A stretch of 64,000 nt of DNA from Salinicola salarius (GTDB lineage: Bacteria; Pseudomonadota; Gammaproteobacteria; Pseudomonadales; Halomonadaceae), in the NCBI RefSeq assembly GCF_002179555.1, contig NZ_NHOU01000002.1, forward strand, positions 248,001-312,000, written 5' to 3'. How positions within the stretch are numbered: the stretch's first letter is position 1; the number at the start of each line of letters is the position of its first letter. The notes beneath the pieces were generated by a model. It was not told the DNA's origin. It worked only from the letters and a program-made list of their open reading frames with translations, and searched no databases. Shown here piece after piece: positions 9,165-18,555 of this stretch. The position numbers were made by a program, and so were the translations under genes.

Positions 9165-9668
9165 CTACGCCTTGAGCGCATCCAGCGCCGCGTCGTAATC
9201 CGGCTCGTTCTTGATCTCGCTGACCAGCTCGGCATGCACGACCTTGTCCTGCTCGTCGATCACGATGACGGCCCGCGCGCAGAGCCCCGCCATTACCCCG
9301 CTCTGCAAGGCGACGCCGTAATGCTCCCGGAATTCCGGATGGCGAAAGCAGGAGAGCGTGACCACGCGGTCCAGCCCTTCGGCGCCGCAGAAACGGCTCT
9401 GCGCGAACGGCAGATCCGCCGATACGATCAGCACCGCCGTGTTGTCGAGCCCGCTGGCATATTCGTTGAACTTGCGCGTGGACATTGCACAGGTCCTGGT
9501 ATCGACGCTGGGAATGATGTTGAGCACCTTGCGGCGCCCGGCAAAATCCGACAGCGACACGCCTTCCAGCTCGCCACCGGTCAGGGTAAAGGCAGGCGCC
9601 GTCTCGCCGACGACCGGAAAGTCGCCTCCCACCTCGACGGGTACGCCGCCTCGCGTCACGCTCTGCAT
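9165..9668 (-). CDS. tpx: Thiol peroxidase (atypical 2-Cys peroxiredoxin)
   Basis: 167 residues from ATG 9668, preceded by GGAGA. Tpx reduces hydrogen peroxide and alkyl hydroperoxides using thioredoxin. Peroxidatic Cys60 sits in [16 protein letters not shown], and resolving Cys94 in [12 protein letters not shown], matching the spacing of E. coli Tpx. The C-terminus ends [13 protein letters not shown] as in the family. Upstream in-frame codons to 9794 are not conserved in the family and are excluded. Confidence 0.95.
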   Translation of the reverse strand: MQSVTRGGVPVEVGGDFPVVGETAPAFTLTGGELEGVSLSDFAGRRKVLNIIPSVDTRTCAMSTRKFNEYASGLDNTAVLIVSADLPFAQSRFCGAEGLDRVVTLSCFRHPEFREHYGVALQSGVMAGLCARAVIVIDEQDKVVHAELVSEIKNEPDYDAALDALKA

Positions 9669-9797
9669 GGCTGTCTCTCCAAAAAACGATTCAAACAAGA
9701 GGAATGGATTTAAACGAAAGGAATGATTCAAGGGCGAAGCGATTGAAAGGATCGCAGCGGCGTATCCGGTGACACCCGCGCCACCGACCAGCATAGC

Positions 9798-10454
9798 CTA
9801 TTCCTGTGCTTCGCACCCCGCCCGCGCCAGGACACGGCGCGATACCTTCAGCGCCTCTGAATCTGGCGCTCGCAACTTTGCCATGTTGCGCTGCGGGATC
9901 GATTCGGGATCGGGATAGCTCGCCAGCGCTCGTTCGAGCTCCGCTTCCCGGAGAATATGCACCATCGGGTAAGGCGAACGATTGGTGGCATTGGCCGGGT
10001 CGGCCGCCTCGACGCCGTCGAAGACGTAATCCGGGTGGAAGCTGGCCAACTGGTAGATGCCGGTGTATTCGAGCTCCTCCAGCAGTTGCTCCGCCAGCTC
10101 GAGCCAATCCAGATAGTCGTCGAAATCCTCCATGCCGGCCGGCGCGATCAGCAGCGTGGTGGCAATTCCGGGCTCGGCATCCAGGCGACGGCACTCCGTC
10201 ACCAGTTCGTGGAGCAGCCCCTCGAGATCGGTGGCATCGGCCACCGCGTAGCGGATGGCGTCCCGTCGCGATTCGCGGCCAGCAAAGGGGCAGATATCGT
10301 GGGCGACGACGAAGGATTCCAGCCAGGCCCGCGTGCGGCCGATAAATGAAAGGTCGATGACGGAGAGCTCCTGAGTCAGGGACGTGAACCGAATGAGGCG
10401 ATCGTACCCGTCGAAAAACGATTCACATGAAATCAATCGACGTCTCGCGGGCAC
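9798..10454 (-). CDS. DUF1415 family protein
   Basis: A protein of unknown function; the conserved core starts at IDLSFIGRTRAWLESFVVAHDICPFAG and includes FHPDYVFDG and ATNRSPYPMVHILRE, as in DUF1415 proteins of gammaproteobacteria. The start is uncertain. The frame is open to 10454 (GTG), giving 218 residues, but homologues begin close to the IDLSF residues. There an AGGAG lies nine bases before a possible ATC start with no ATG, GTG or TTG at that point. TTG at 10436 is another option. It probably forms its own unit upstream of tpx. Confidence 0.75.
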   Translation of the reverse strand: MPARRRLISCESFFDGYDRLIRFTSLTQELSVIDLSFIGRTRAWLESFVVAHDICPFAGRESRRDAIRYAVADATDLEGLLHELVTECRRLDAEPGIATTLLIAPAGMEDFDDYLDWLELAEQLLEELEYTGIYQLASFHPDYVFDGVEAADPANATNRSPYPMVHILREAELERALASYPDPESIPQRNMAKLRAPDSEALKVSRRVLARAGCEAQE

Positions 10455-10470
10455 CCGGCGATATTAATCG

Positions 10471-10502
10471 ATTGTCGAGATAGACGGTTGCCGAGATAGA
10501 CG
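10471..10502. repeat. Short tandem duplication, 16-bp unit
   Basis: Two adjacent 16-bp units, ATTGTCGAGATAGACG and GTTGCCGAGATAGACG, followed by a decayed third (ATCGTCGAACC). It lies in the divergent promoter region between the DUF1415 gene and the aldo/keto reductase. Similar short tandem duplications occur elsewhere in this window. Confidence 0.6.
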
Positions 10503-10595
10503 ATCGTCGAACCATAGGGTGATCGACAAAGCCATTTGCGAAACCCGCGAGTGGCAGCCAGCATAACAGCAACGCCTTAACGAACAGGGGGTTCC

Positions 10596-11513
10596 ATGCC
10601 AAGTACGCCATCGCGCCCAAGTACGCCACCGTGCATCGTGCTGCCAGAGAGCCAGGCAGCGCCCTCGATATTCCTTCCGGCCATCGGCCAGGGGACCTGG
10701 TACATGGGAGAAAACCAGGTGCCGCGCCGGCAGGAAGTCGCGGCGCTGCGCCATGGGCTGGATCTCGGGCTGGAGGTCATCGATACCGCCGAGATGTACG
10801 GCGACGGCGGCGCCGAAGAGGTCGTCGGCGAGGCAATCCGCGGGCGGCGCGACGACGCCTTCATCGTCTCCAAGGTCTACCCCTGGAACGCCGGCCGGGA
10901 GAGCGCCATCGCGGCCTGCGAGCGCAGCCTCGAACGGTTGGGCATCGACACGATCGACCTCTATCTACTGCACTGGCCCGGCAACATTCCCCTCGAAGAG
11001 ACGTTCGAGGCATTCGAACGGCTGCGTGACCAGGGCAAGATCCGGCGCTTCGGGGTTTCCAACTTCGATGCCGGCAACCTCAGAGCCATGGAGGCGCTGC
11101 CCGCCGCCGCCGACTGTGCCACCAATCAGGTGCTCTACCACCTCGGCTCCCGCGGCACCGAAGTCGATATCGTTCCATGGATGCAGGATCACCATATTCC
11201 GGTGATGGCGTACTGCCCGCTGGCGCAGGGCGGGCGGCTGCGATCCAAGCTGCTCTCCTCGTCCGTGGTCAACGACATCGCCGACAAGCACGGCGTCAGC
11301 GCTGCCCAGGTACTGCTGGCCTGGGTCATTCGCCCCACCAGTGTCAGTCAGGATGGAGCACGAGGCGTCATCGCGATTCCCAAGGCATCGAGCCTGGCTC
11401 ATGTCGAGGCCAATGCCGCCGCGCTGGAGATCGAGCTCGACAGCGACGACCTCACCCAGCTCGACAACGCCTTTCCCGCCCCGAAGGAGCCGGTATCGCT
11501 GGATATCGTTTGA
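10596..11513 (+). CDS. Aldo/keto reductase
   Basis: 305 residues from ATG 10596. The full AKR catalytic tetrad is visible: Asp63 and Tyr68 (VIDTAEMYGDG), Lys93 (IVSKVYPWN) and His126 (YLLHWPG). The later RRFGVSNFD and AIPKASS strands bind NADPH. It should reduce aldehydes or ketones; the substrate is unknown. The N-terminal 20 residues (TPSRPSTPP) are low complexity and a slightly later start cannot be excluded. It is convergent with endonuclease V, 42 bp away. Confidence 0.9.
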   Translation: MPSTPSRPSTPPCIVLPESQAAPSIFLPAIGQGTWYMGENQVPRRQEVAALRHGLDLGLEVIDTAEMYGDGGAEEVVGEAIRGRRDDAFIVSKVYPWNAGRESAIAACERSLERLGIDTIDLYLLHWPGNIPLEETFEAFERLRDQGKIRRFGVSNFDAGNLRAMEALPAAADCATNQVLYHLGSRGTEVDIVPWMQDHHIPVMAYCPLAQGGRLRSKLLSSSVVNDIADKHGVSAAQVLLAWVIRPTSVSQDGARGVIAIPKASSLAHVEANAAALEIELDSDDLTQLDNAFPAPKEPVSLDIV

Positions 11514-11555
11514 ACCGCCCCGAGGTCAGAACGATCCCCATGGCGACACCGTTTC

Positions 11556-12287
11556 CTACAGCGGCAGCTGACCGGTGGTTGCCACCGAACCGCGCCGGGA
11601 TGCCAGCCGATCCGCCAGCCGGGTCGGCTCCGGCAGCTTGGTCTTGCCCAGGCAGCGCACCACCCAGTCGACGGCGCCATCGAGGGACATTCGATGCCCC
11701 GGCGACACGAACAGCGGTTTCACCCCCTCCCGCGAACGCAGCACCGCGCCGATGGTGACGCGGCCACGCTCGTCGAGGGCAACGTCGTTCGGGTCCTCTT
11801 CGCGCCGACGGTCGGTCAACGGCGTCCATGCGCCCTTCTCCAAGGGCACGTCGCCAAACTGACCGCATAGCCGGCTCTTGCCCACGCCGATGGTGGGCAG
11901 ATCGAGCCAGAGCCCCAGATGCGAGGCGATGCCCAGACGGCGCGGATGCGCGATGCCCTGGCCATCGACCATGATCAGATCCGGGCGCTGCGACAACTGC
12001 TCGAACGCCCCCAGCGCCGCCGGAATCTCGCGAAACGACAACAGCCCCGGCACGTAGGGCATGCGCGTCGGCTCGCGATGCACTACCTGCTCGATCAAGG
12101 TGAGCGACGGCCATTCGAGCAGCACCAGCGCCGCCCGCGTGGTCTCCCCGCCATCTTCGAAGCCGATATCCATGCCGGCGATCAGGCCGACCTCTCCCAG
12201 CGCCTCCTCGCGGACGATCCGTGGTGCCAGCTGCTTCTGCAAGGCGATCGCCGCCTCGGGCGTGAGATTCCATTCATGTAGCGCCAT
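11556..12287 (-). CDS. nfi: Endonuclease V (deoxyinosine 3'-endonuclease)
   Basis: 243 residues from ATG 12287 (GGAGG six bases upstream). EndoV cuts DNA one base 3' of deoxyinosine and starts repair of deaminated adenine. Catalytic acids are in place: Asp40 (IAGMDIGF), Glu87 (YVPGLLSFRE) and Asp108 (MVDGQGIAHPRRLG). GVGKSRLCG is the conserved later loop. The last 20 residues (RRGSVATTGQLPL) extend past the usual fold. Likely monocistronic. Confidence 0.93.
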   Translation of the reverse strand: MALHEWNLTPEAAIALQKQLAPRIVREEALGEVGLIAGMDIGFEDGGETTRAALVLLEWPSLTLIEQVVHREPTRMPYVPGLLSFREIPAALGAFEQLSQRPDLIMVDGQGIAHPRRLGIASHLGLWLDLPTIGVGKSRLCGQFGDVPLEKGAWTPLTDRRREEDPNDVALDERGRVTIGAVLRSREGVKPLFVSPGHRMSLDGAVDWVVRCLGKTKLPEPTRLADRLASRRGSVATTGQLPL

Positions 12288-12378
12288 CCTGCGCCTCCCG
12301 CCATCCAGGTTGAGGACATCAGCCTAGGGCCTGTTGCCGTTTCATGCACGGCCGCGCCGCTCTCCGACCTAGACTCAT

Positions 12379-12450
12379 CTTTCAATCCCGATTCGCCTTT
12401 CAATCCCGATTCGCCCTTCAAGTCCGATTCGGCCTTCAACGGACGCGACG
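12379..12450. repeat. 18-bp tandem repeat, about four units
   Basis: Two identical copies of CTTTCAATCCCGATTCGC (12379-12396 and 12397-12414), a third with three to four changes (12415-12432) and a decayed fourth. They lie in the divergent promoter space between nfi and sbcD. Confidence 0.8.
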
Positions 12451-12513
12451 TCGCGTTACACTTGGCGACGCTTTTGCCGCTTCACTCTCTCAGACGCAAC
12501 AGGGCGCCGCGCC

Positions 12514-13779
12514 GTGAAACTACTCCACACCGCCGACTGGCACCTGGGCCAGTCCTTCCATGGCCAGGAACGCCATGTCGAACATCGCGCCTTTCTCGAC
12601 TGGCTGCTGGGGACACTCGTCGAGCGCCAGCCCGACGCACTGCTGATCGCCGGCGATATCTTCGATGTGGTCAATCCCTCGCTACGCGCCCAGGAACTGC
12701 TCTACGACTTCATCGTTGCCGCCCACGCCGCGCTGCCGGCGCTAGAGATCGTGATGATCGCCGGCAACCACGACAGCGGCTCGCGCATCGAGCTGCCTGC
12801 GCCGCTGATGAAGAGCCTCAGGACGCACGCCCTAGGGCGCGTGCACTGGCTCGACGACGGCCGCCTCGACAGCGACCACCTGCTGGTGCCGCTGCACGAC
12901 GCCGGCGGCGCGCTCAAGGCGTGGTGCCTGGCGCTGCCCTTTCTGCGCCCCGCGGAGGTGACCGGCGGCGAGATCGACGACTATCGCGACGGCATCGCGC
13001 GGGTGCATGGCGAACTGATCTCAGCCGCCGAGGCACGCCGCCAGCCGGGCCAGGCGCTGGTGGCGATGAGTCACGCCCATCTTCAGGGCGCCGCCGTCTC
13101 GGAGGCGAGCGAGCGTCCCATCGTCATCGGCGGCGAGGAGTCGGTTTCGGCGACGCTGTTCCCCGAATCGATCGCCTACGTCGCGCTTGGCCACCTGCAT
13201 CGGCCCCAGCAGGTCGGCGAGCCACGCATCCGCTACAGCGGCTCGCCCCTGCCGCTCGATTTCAGCGAGAGCCACTATCCGCACCAAGTGATCGAATTCA
13301 CCCTCGACGGCGAAGCGCTGGGCGGGATCGAGACGCTACCGATCCCGCGACACGTCGCGCTGCAACGCGTGGGGCCGGGCAGTCTCGAAGAGGTCGAACA
13401 GGCGCTGGAGACGCTGGAGACGGACGCCGCGCTCCCCGATGCCACGATGCCTCGCGAACGCTGGCCGTGGCTGGAGATTCGGGTCGATCTCGATGCGCCC
13501 CGCCCCGATCTGCGTGCGCGCATCGAAACCGCCCTGGATGGCAAGCCGCTGCGTCTGCTGCGCATTCACAGCCGCTATCCCAATGCCAGCTCGCAGGATG
13601 ATGCGGACGCCAGTGTCGATCTCGACAGCCTGACCCCACAGGAGATCTTCGGCCGCACCTGGCAGGCGCGCTACGGCGACGCACCACCGGAAGAGGTGAT
13701 GACGGATTTCGCCAGCCTCCTGCAGCAGGTTCAGGACGCGGAAAGCCAACAGGAGAACGATGTGGAAAACAAGGCATGA
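12514..13779 (+). CDS. sbcD: Exonuclease SbcD, nuclease subunit of SbcCD
   Basis: 421 residues from GTG 12514. SbcD is the Mre11-type metallophosphoesterase that, with SbcC, opens hairpins and trims blocked DNA ends. Phosphoesterase motifs are in order: Asp8 and His10 (HTADWHLGQ), Asp48 (IAGDIFD), Asn85-His86-Asp87 (IAGNHDSGS), then MSHAHL and LGHLHRPQ. The stop codon overlaps the sbcC start (ATGA), so the two subunits are translated together, as in most bacteria. Confidence 0.95.
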   Translation: MKLLHTADWHLGQSFHGQERHVEHRAFLDWLLGTLVERQPDALLIAGDIFDVVNPSLRAQELLYDFIVAAHAALPALEIVMIAGNHDSGSRIELPAPLMKSLRTHALGRVHWLDDGRLDSDHLLVPLHDAGGALKAWCLALPFLRPAEVTGGEIDDYRDGIARVHGELISAAEARRQPGQALVAMSHAHLQGAAVSEASERPIVIGGEESVSATLFPESIAYVALGHLHRPQQVGEPRIRYSGSPLPLDFSESHYPHQVIEFTLDGEALGGIETLPIPRHVALQRVGPGSLEEVEQALETLETDAALPDATMPRERWPWLEIRVDLDAPRPDLRARIETALDGKPLRLLRIHSRYPNASSQDDADASVDLDSLTPQEIFGRTWQARYGDAPPEEVMTDFASLLQQVQDAESQQENDVENKA

Positions 13780-16700
13780 AGATTCTCGCCATTCGCCTGG
13801 AAAACCTCGCCTCGCTGGCCGGACTCCACGAGATCGACTTCACCGCCTCGCCGCTGGCCGACCAGGGTCTGTTCGCCATCACCGGCCCCACCGGCGCCGG
13901 CAAGAGCACGCTGCTCGATGCGCTCTGCCTGGCGCTCTACGGCAGCACGCCGCGCCTGCGTCAGGCGCCCCGACGGGACTCCCAGATCGCCGATATCAAC
14001 GACGACACGCTGACCACCGCCGATGCACGCACCCTGCTGCGGCGGGGTTGCGCCAGCGGCTTCGCCGAGGTGGATTTCGTCGGCCGTGATGGCCGTCGCT
14101 ACCGGGCGCGCTGGTCGGTGCGCCGTGCCCGCAACAAGGTCGACGGCAGCCTGCAGAAGACCGAGCAGTCTCTCACCGACCTGGACGCCAACCAGTTGCT
14201 CACCGCCCAGACGCGGGAGTTCGAAAAGCTGCTGCCCGAGCGTCTGGGTCTCAAGTTCGACCAGTTCACCCGCGCCGTGTTACTGGCCCAGAGCGAGTTC
14301 GCCGCCTTTCTCAAGGCCGACGACAACGAACGCAGCGAACTGCTCGAGCGCCTGACCGATACCCAGCACTATTCCGAGATCTCGAAGGCCGCCTATCGAC
14401 GGGTGCGCGAGGCCAAAGCGACCCTCGAGGCCATCGAGACCCGCTTGGCGGACGCCCTGCCGGTGGACGCCGACACCCGTACCACCTACGAGCAGCAGGC
14501 CCGGGCCGAGGAGCAGGCGCTGGCCGAGTTGCAGGCGGAACTGTCGCGCCACCAGGCCCAAGGCATCGAGCTCGAACGCGATGCTCAACTCCTTCAGGCG
14601 TGGCAGCAGGCGGAAGCCGGCTGGCGCCAGGCCGAACACGAGTGGCAGCAGAACCAGACCGAGCGCCACCAGCTCGCTCAGCTCGACGAGCTGGCCCCGT
14701 GGCGGGAACGGGCTCGGCGACGCCAGGCGCTTGAGCGTATCTTGACCGCCAATCGCCAGACCCTGGCGGAACAGCGCCGCCTGTCCGAAGATGGCGACCG
14801 CGAACGCGAAGCTCTGGAGCCCCGGCTGGCCGCGGCGCGCCAAGCCCACGAGCAGGCCCGGCAGGACGAACGGGAAGCCCAGCCGCTGCTGGACGAAGCG
14901 CGCCGGCTGGCCGCCGATCTCGAATATCAGCGGCAGCAGCTCACCCAGCAGCAGCAGGAACACCGCCAGCTCGCCGACTCCGCACTGGCCGATGACCAGC
15001 GCCACGAAGCACTGACACGGACACGCCAGCCGCTCGAGGCGCGTCTCGATGAACAGCGGGCCGCGCTGGCGCGCTTGCTGGAAGCCACCGACGAGCCCGG
15101 CGAGCACGCAAACGAACACTCAAGCACATACCCAAGCGCCCACGAGCTGCGTGCGAGCCTGAACCGTCGACGCGACCTGGCCCAACATGAGCTGCAAACG
15201 CTGCAAAGCCTGCAGCATGACTGGCGCGAAGGCGAACGCCTGCACCGCGAGCAGACCGCGACACGCCAGCAGCTCGATGCCGAACGCCACCGGCTAAAGA
15301 CGCTGGAAACCGAAGGCAGACAGGCCGCGGAACGGCTCAAGGCCGCCGAGTCCGAAGACGAGACGATCCGCGATCAGATCGAAGCGGCAAGAGCGGCCCG
15401 GAGCGAGAGCGTCGAACAGCTGCGCCAATACCTGCGGGAAGACGAGCCCTGCCCGGTCTGTGGGGGAACGGATCATCCCTTCCGGCACGCACCGCCAGCG
15501 CACCCCGGCGTCGCCATGATCGAGGCGATCGAGCGCCAGGAGCGGCAACGGCTCGAAGGCCAGCGCCAGCAGGTCGAGCGTGCCCAGCAAACCTACCATC
15601 AGTGCAGCGCCGACTATCGTGCCTGTCGCCAGGGCATGCAGGAAAGAGAGCGCCAGCTCGAGACGCTGTCCCGGCAGCTCGATCAGGCCCGCGCGGCGAT
15701 CGATGCCCACGACGACGCCCCGGCGCTTCGCCGGAACGAGTCGGCCGACGGCTGGTTCGAGAGCCGGCGGGAACGGCTGAATCGGCAATGGCAGGAGGCC
15801 AGCGACCGTCTCGCCGCGCTCGACGACGCGGAGCGCCTGCTGCAGCCGCTGGAAGCCGACTGGCAACGGCTGTCGCTCGAGCTGGGCAAGCTGGAAGAGC
15901 GCCGCGCCCTGAATCGCCAGCGCCTGCAGGCGCTCGAGGCGTCGCTACCCTCATGTCAGCAGCAGGTGGAAGATACCGGCCGAAGACTGGCGGCCCGGCT
16001 CGGCAGTCACGAATCCGTCCTGGCCTGGCAGGCCGCGCTGGAACGGCAGTGCCGGCAGGCGGAAGCGACCCTCGAGGAGCATCAGACGCGCTGGCAGACG
16101 CTGGCCCAGACCCATGCGCAGCTGAGCCAAAAGCTGGCGGATCTCGAACAGCGCCAGCAGGACGCCCAGGCGGAGTTCGACGAGCTCGATGGCGGCTGGC
16201 AGGCCTGGCGTCGGGAACGCCCTGCCCTCGACGACGAGACGGTCGAGGCGCTGCTGGCAGTGAGCGAGGCGGATCATCGTCGGCGGCGGGAGGCCCTGAC
16301 CAGGCTGGAGCGCGACCTCGCCGCCGCGACCGTCAAGCAGGAGGAGCGCCGACAGGCGCTGCACGACCAGCGCCGCCGGCTACTGCCGGCATCGGACGAG
16401 AAGGACCTGCTCGACGAGGCCAACAGCCGCGAGCTGGCGGGGCAACTGGCCCGCCAGCGCGAGACGCTCCAGGCGCTGGAGCGGCAGCGCGACGAGCGCC
16501 AGGAGAGTCGCGATGCGGCCCAGCACCGGCTTCGCGAGGACGACCGCCGCCGCCAGGCCCAGCGCGAAGGCGCCCAGGCGCGCGAGGCGGCGCAGCACGA
16601 ACTCAATCGCTGGCGATTGATCGGCGACCTGATCGGCAGCGCGGATGGCAAGCAGTTCCGGCGCATCGCCCAGGCCTACAATCTCGATCACCTGTTGACC

Positions 16701-17108
16701 CACGCCAACCAGCACCTGCGGGCGCTGACGCCCCGCTACCGGCTGACGCGCGGCGGCAGCGAGCTCGGCATTCTGGTGATCGATGGCGACATGGCCGACG
16801 AACGCCGCTCGGTGCATTCGCTCTCCGGCGGCGAGACGTTCCTGGTCTCGCTCGCCCTCGCCCTGGGCCTGGCTTCGATGGCATCGCACCAGCTGGCGAT
16901 CGAATCGCTGTTCATCGACGAAGGCTTCGGCAGTCTCGATCCGGAGTCGCTGGCGCTGGCGATGGATGCCCTCGACGGCCTGCAGGCACAAGGGCGTCGG
17001 GTCGGGGTGATCTCCCACGTCCAGGAAATGCACGAGCGAATTCCGCTGCAGATACGGGTCGAACCCAGCGGCAACGGCGCCAGCCGAGTGACGCTACGGC
17101 ACCGTTGA
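13776..17108 (+). CDS. sbcC: Exonuclease SbcC, SMC-like ATPase subunit of SbcCD
   Basis: 1110 residues. Rad50-type ATPase: Walker A GPTGAGKST at residues 37-45, two long coiled-coil arms rich in Gln, Arg, Ala and Leu, a zinc hook CPVCG near residue 558, the ABC signature HSLSGGETF near 1012, and Walker B LFIDEGFGSLD near 1045. All required elements are intact. It acts in the cytoplasm with SbcD on palindromic or protein-blocked DNA. Its coding strand is so GC-rich that long antisense frames appear throughout; they carry no family signal. It is convergent with the ROK gene. Confidence 0.95.
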   Translation: MKILAIRLENLASLAGLHEIDFTASPLADQGLFAITGPTGAGKSTLLDALCLALYGSTPRLRQAPRRDSQIADINDDTLTTADARTLLRRGCASGFAEVDFVGRDGRRYRARWSVRRARNKVDGSLQKTEQSLTDLDANQLLTAQTREFEKLLPERLGLKFDQFTRAVLLAQSEFAAFLKADDNERSELLERLTDTQHYSEISKAAYRRVREAKATLEAIETRLADALPVDADTRTTYEQQARAEEQALAELQAELSRHQAQGIELERDAQLLQAWQQAEAGWRQAEHEWQQNQTERHQLAQLDELAPWRERARRRQALERILTANRQTLAEQRRLSEDGDREREALEPRLAAARQAHEQARQDEREAQPLLDEARRLAADLEYQRQQLTQQQQEHRQLADSALADDQRHEALTRTRQPLEARLDEQRAALARLLEATDEPGEHANEHSSTYPSAHELRASLNRRRDLAQHELQTLQSLQHDWREGERLHREQTATRQQLDAERHRLKTLETEGRQAAERLKAAESEDETIRDQIEAARAARSESVEQLRQYLREDEPCPVCGGTDHPFRHAPPAHPGVAMIEAIERQERQRLEGQRQQVERAQQTYHQCSADYRACRQGMQERERQLETLSRQLDQARAAIDAHDDAPALRRNESADGWFESRRERLNRQWQEASDRLAALDDAERLLQPLEADWQRLSLELGKLEERRALNRQRLQALEASLPSCQQQVEDTGRRLAARLGSHESVLAWQAALERQCRQAEATLEEHQTRWQTLAQTHAQLSQKLADLEQRQQDAQAEFDELDGGWQAWRRERPALDDETVEALLAVSEADHRRRREALTRLERDLAAATVKQEERRQALHDQRRRLLPASDEKDLLDEANSRELAGQLARQRETLQALERQRDERQESRDAAQHRLREDDRRRQAQREGAQAREAAQHELNRWRLIGDLIGSADGKQFRRIAQAYNLDHLLTHANQHLRALTPRYRLTRGGSELGILVIDGDMADERRSVHSLSGGETFLVSLALALGLASMASHQLAIESLFIDEGFGSLDPESLALAMDALDGLQAQGRRVGVISHVQEMHERIPLQIRVEPSGNGASRVTLRHR

Positions 17109-17173
17109 ATGTCGCTACGGCATCGCTGAGAACTTTCCCGTGGCGTTGGCTCTCGATCGGGACAGCGGCCCCT

Positions 17174-18364
17174 TCACACCTCGATCGCCGCCCGGGCCAT
17201 GACCTGGGCGGCGGCGCCTCTGGCAGCGGTGAACGTGCTGTCTTCGATGATCTTGATCGGAACGGATTGGGACTTCCTGAGCAAATCGTTCTGATGGTCG
17301 TGGAAGTAGGCCAGGGCCGGCTCTATCAGACGCGCTTCCAACCGCATCAAAGAGCCCCCCAGAATCAGCATCGAGGGGTTGAGCGTGTGGTGCAGATTGA
17401 GCATCAAGAGCCCTAGCGCTTCTCCCGCACGCTGGATCAGGGCTTGAACGGCTTCCTCGTCGGCCCGGGCCTGTACCGCCGCGCTGAGACTGGCCTCCGG
17501 CTCGACGTTCAGCGCTTCGCGCAGCGCCCACCCGCTTACCAGCGTTTCCGCACAGCCGCGGTTGCCGCAATGGCAAAACGCGCCGCCAGGCTGGATCACG
17601 GTATGTCCGATCTCGCCAACCAGTCCCTGATATCCCCTCGGTACCACGGGGAAATGTTCACCGCTGACCACGCCGCAGCCGATACCGATGTCGGCGCTGA
17701 TGTACGCGATCGACTCGGGCGGCACACCGTCGAAGAAGTAGAACTCGCCGAACGCAGCGGCATTGGCCTCGTTGTCCAGCAGCCATACGCCACCCGGCAG
17801 ATCCGGCTGTTCCCGCAGTAACGCCAGAAAGTCGATGTCGGTCCAGCCCAGATTGGGCGCCAGCCTGAGAATGGGGGCGCGGGGAGAAACGGGGCCGGGC
17901 ACGGAGACGCCGAGCCCGAGGCAGGAACGCCCTCCCAGGGCGGGATCCTGACGGAGCTGCACCAGCAGCTCTGCAAGGCGCGTTGCCGTGGCCTCGGGCG
18001 TGGTGGGAGAAACTTCCTGGTGAAGGCTCGCCAGGATCTCTCCCACCAGATTGCAGGCAACCAGCCGCAGGCCCTTGACCCCGACCTCGGCGCCCAGCAT
18101 GTAGTGACGATCACCATCGAGATAAAGCGCTCGCCCCGGGCGCCCGCCACCACGTGAATGCAGCTCACCCTCACGCAGCCAGCCACCCTCGGACAACGCC
18201 TGTACCACGCTACCGACGGTGGCCTTGGTCAGACCGGTCTGGAGGGCGATATCCGCCCGCGACAATCCAGGACTGCGCCTCACGGTGCTGAGAATGGTGC
18301 TGCGGTTGAGACTCTTCAGATAGTTGAGATCGCCAGCGACTTGCGGCGTGAAGGAATTCGGCAT
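17174..18364 (-). CDS. xylR: ROK-family (XylR-type) transcriptional repressor
   Basis: 396 residues from ATG 18364. An N-terminal winged helix (RSTILSTVRRSPGLSRADIALQ, LTKATVGSVVQAL) is followed by a ROK sugar-kinase-like domain. The zinc-binding ROK motif GHTVIQPGGAFCHCGNRGC is present. It is divergent from a D-xylose 1-dehydrogenase gene, so it probably senses xylose or an early product and represses that operon. An upstream start at 18469 in the same frame would add 35 residues without family support. The xylR name rests on context. Confidence 0.85.
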   Translation of the reverse strand: MPNSFTPQVAGDLNYLKSLNRSTILSTVRRSPGLSRADIALQTGLTKATVGSVVQALSEGGWLREGELHSRGGGRPGRALYLDGDRHYMLGAEVGVKGLRLVACNLVGEILASLHQEVSPTTPEATATRLAELLVQLRQDPALGGRSCLGLGVSVPGPVSPRAPILRLAPNLGWTDIDFLALLREQPDLPGGVWLLDNEANAAAFGEFYFFDGVPPESIAYISADIGIGCGVVSGEHFPVVPRGYQGLVGEIGHTVIQPGGAFCHCGNRGCAETLVSGWALREALNVEPEASLSAAVQARADEEAVQALIQRAGEALGLLMLNLHHTLNPSMLILGGSLMRLEARLIEPALAYFHDHQNDLLRKSQSVPIKIIEDSTFTAARGAAAQVMARAAIEV

Positions 18365-18456
18365 GGGCGAGGCGGCAACATCGAGTAATGGCTGATTGAG
18401 ACGACTATACCAAAGCCCGACGAGTTCGGCCGAAAAGCGTCTGCCATGGCGGGACC

Positions 18457-18540
18457 TAAGTCTTAACACTAATGGTCAATGGCAGCCGTTCTCGCAAACG
18501 CGCATGCTCCTTCCACAACTTAGTTAACAGTTTTTACTAA
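18457..18540. promoter_or_regulatory. Candidate operators in the xylR-xylB divergent region
   Basis: Two AT-rich, partly symmetric sites stand out from the GC-rich surroundings: around 18457-18473 (TAAGT...ACTAA) and 18520-18540 (TTAGT...ACTAA, 21 bp). Both contain TTAAC. ROK repressors often bind TTAGT/ACTAA-type inverted repeats. The second site lies just upstream of the xylB ribosome site, where binding would block transcription. Confidence 0.45.
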
Positions 18541-18555
18541 TCAGCAGGAACCATC

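Noticed and set aside
14280-15119. Antisense frame inside sbcC
   Set aside because: High-GC codon bias on the sense strand creates long antisense frames. Only sbcC shows domain motifs.
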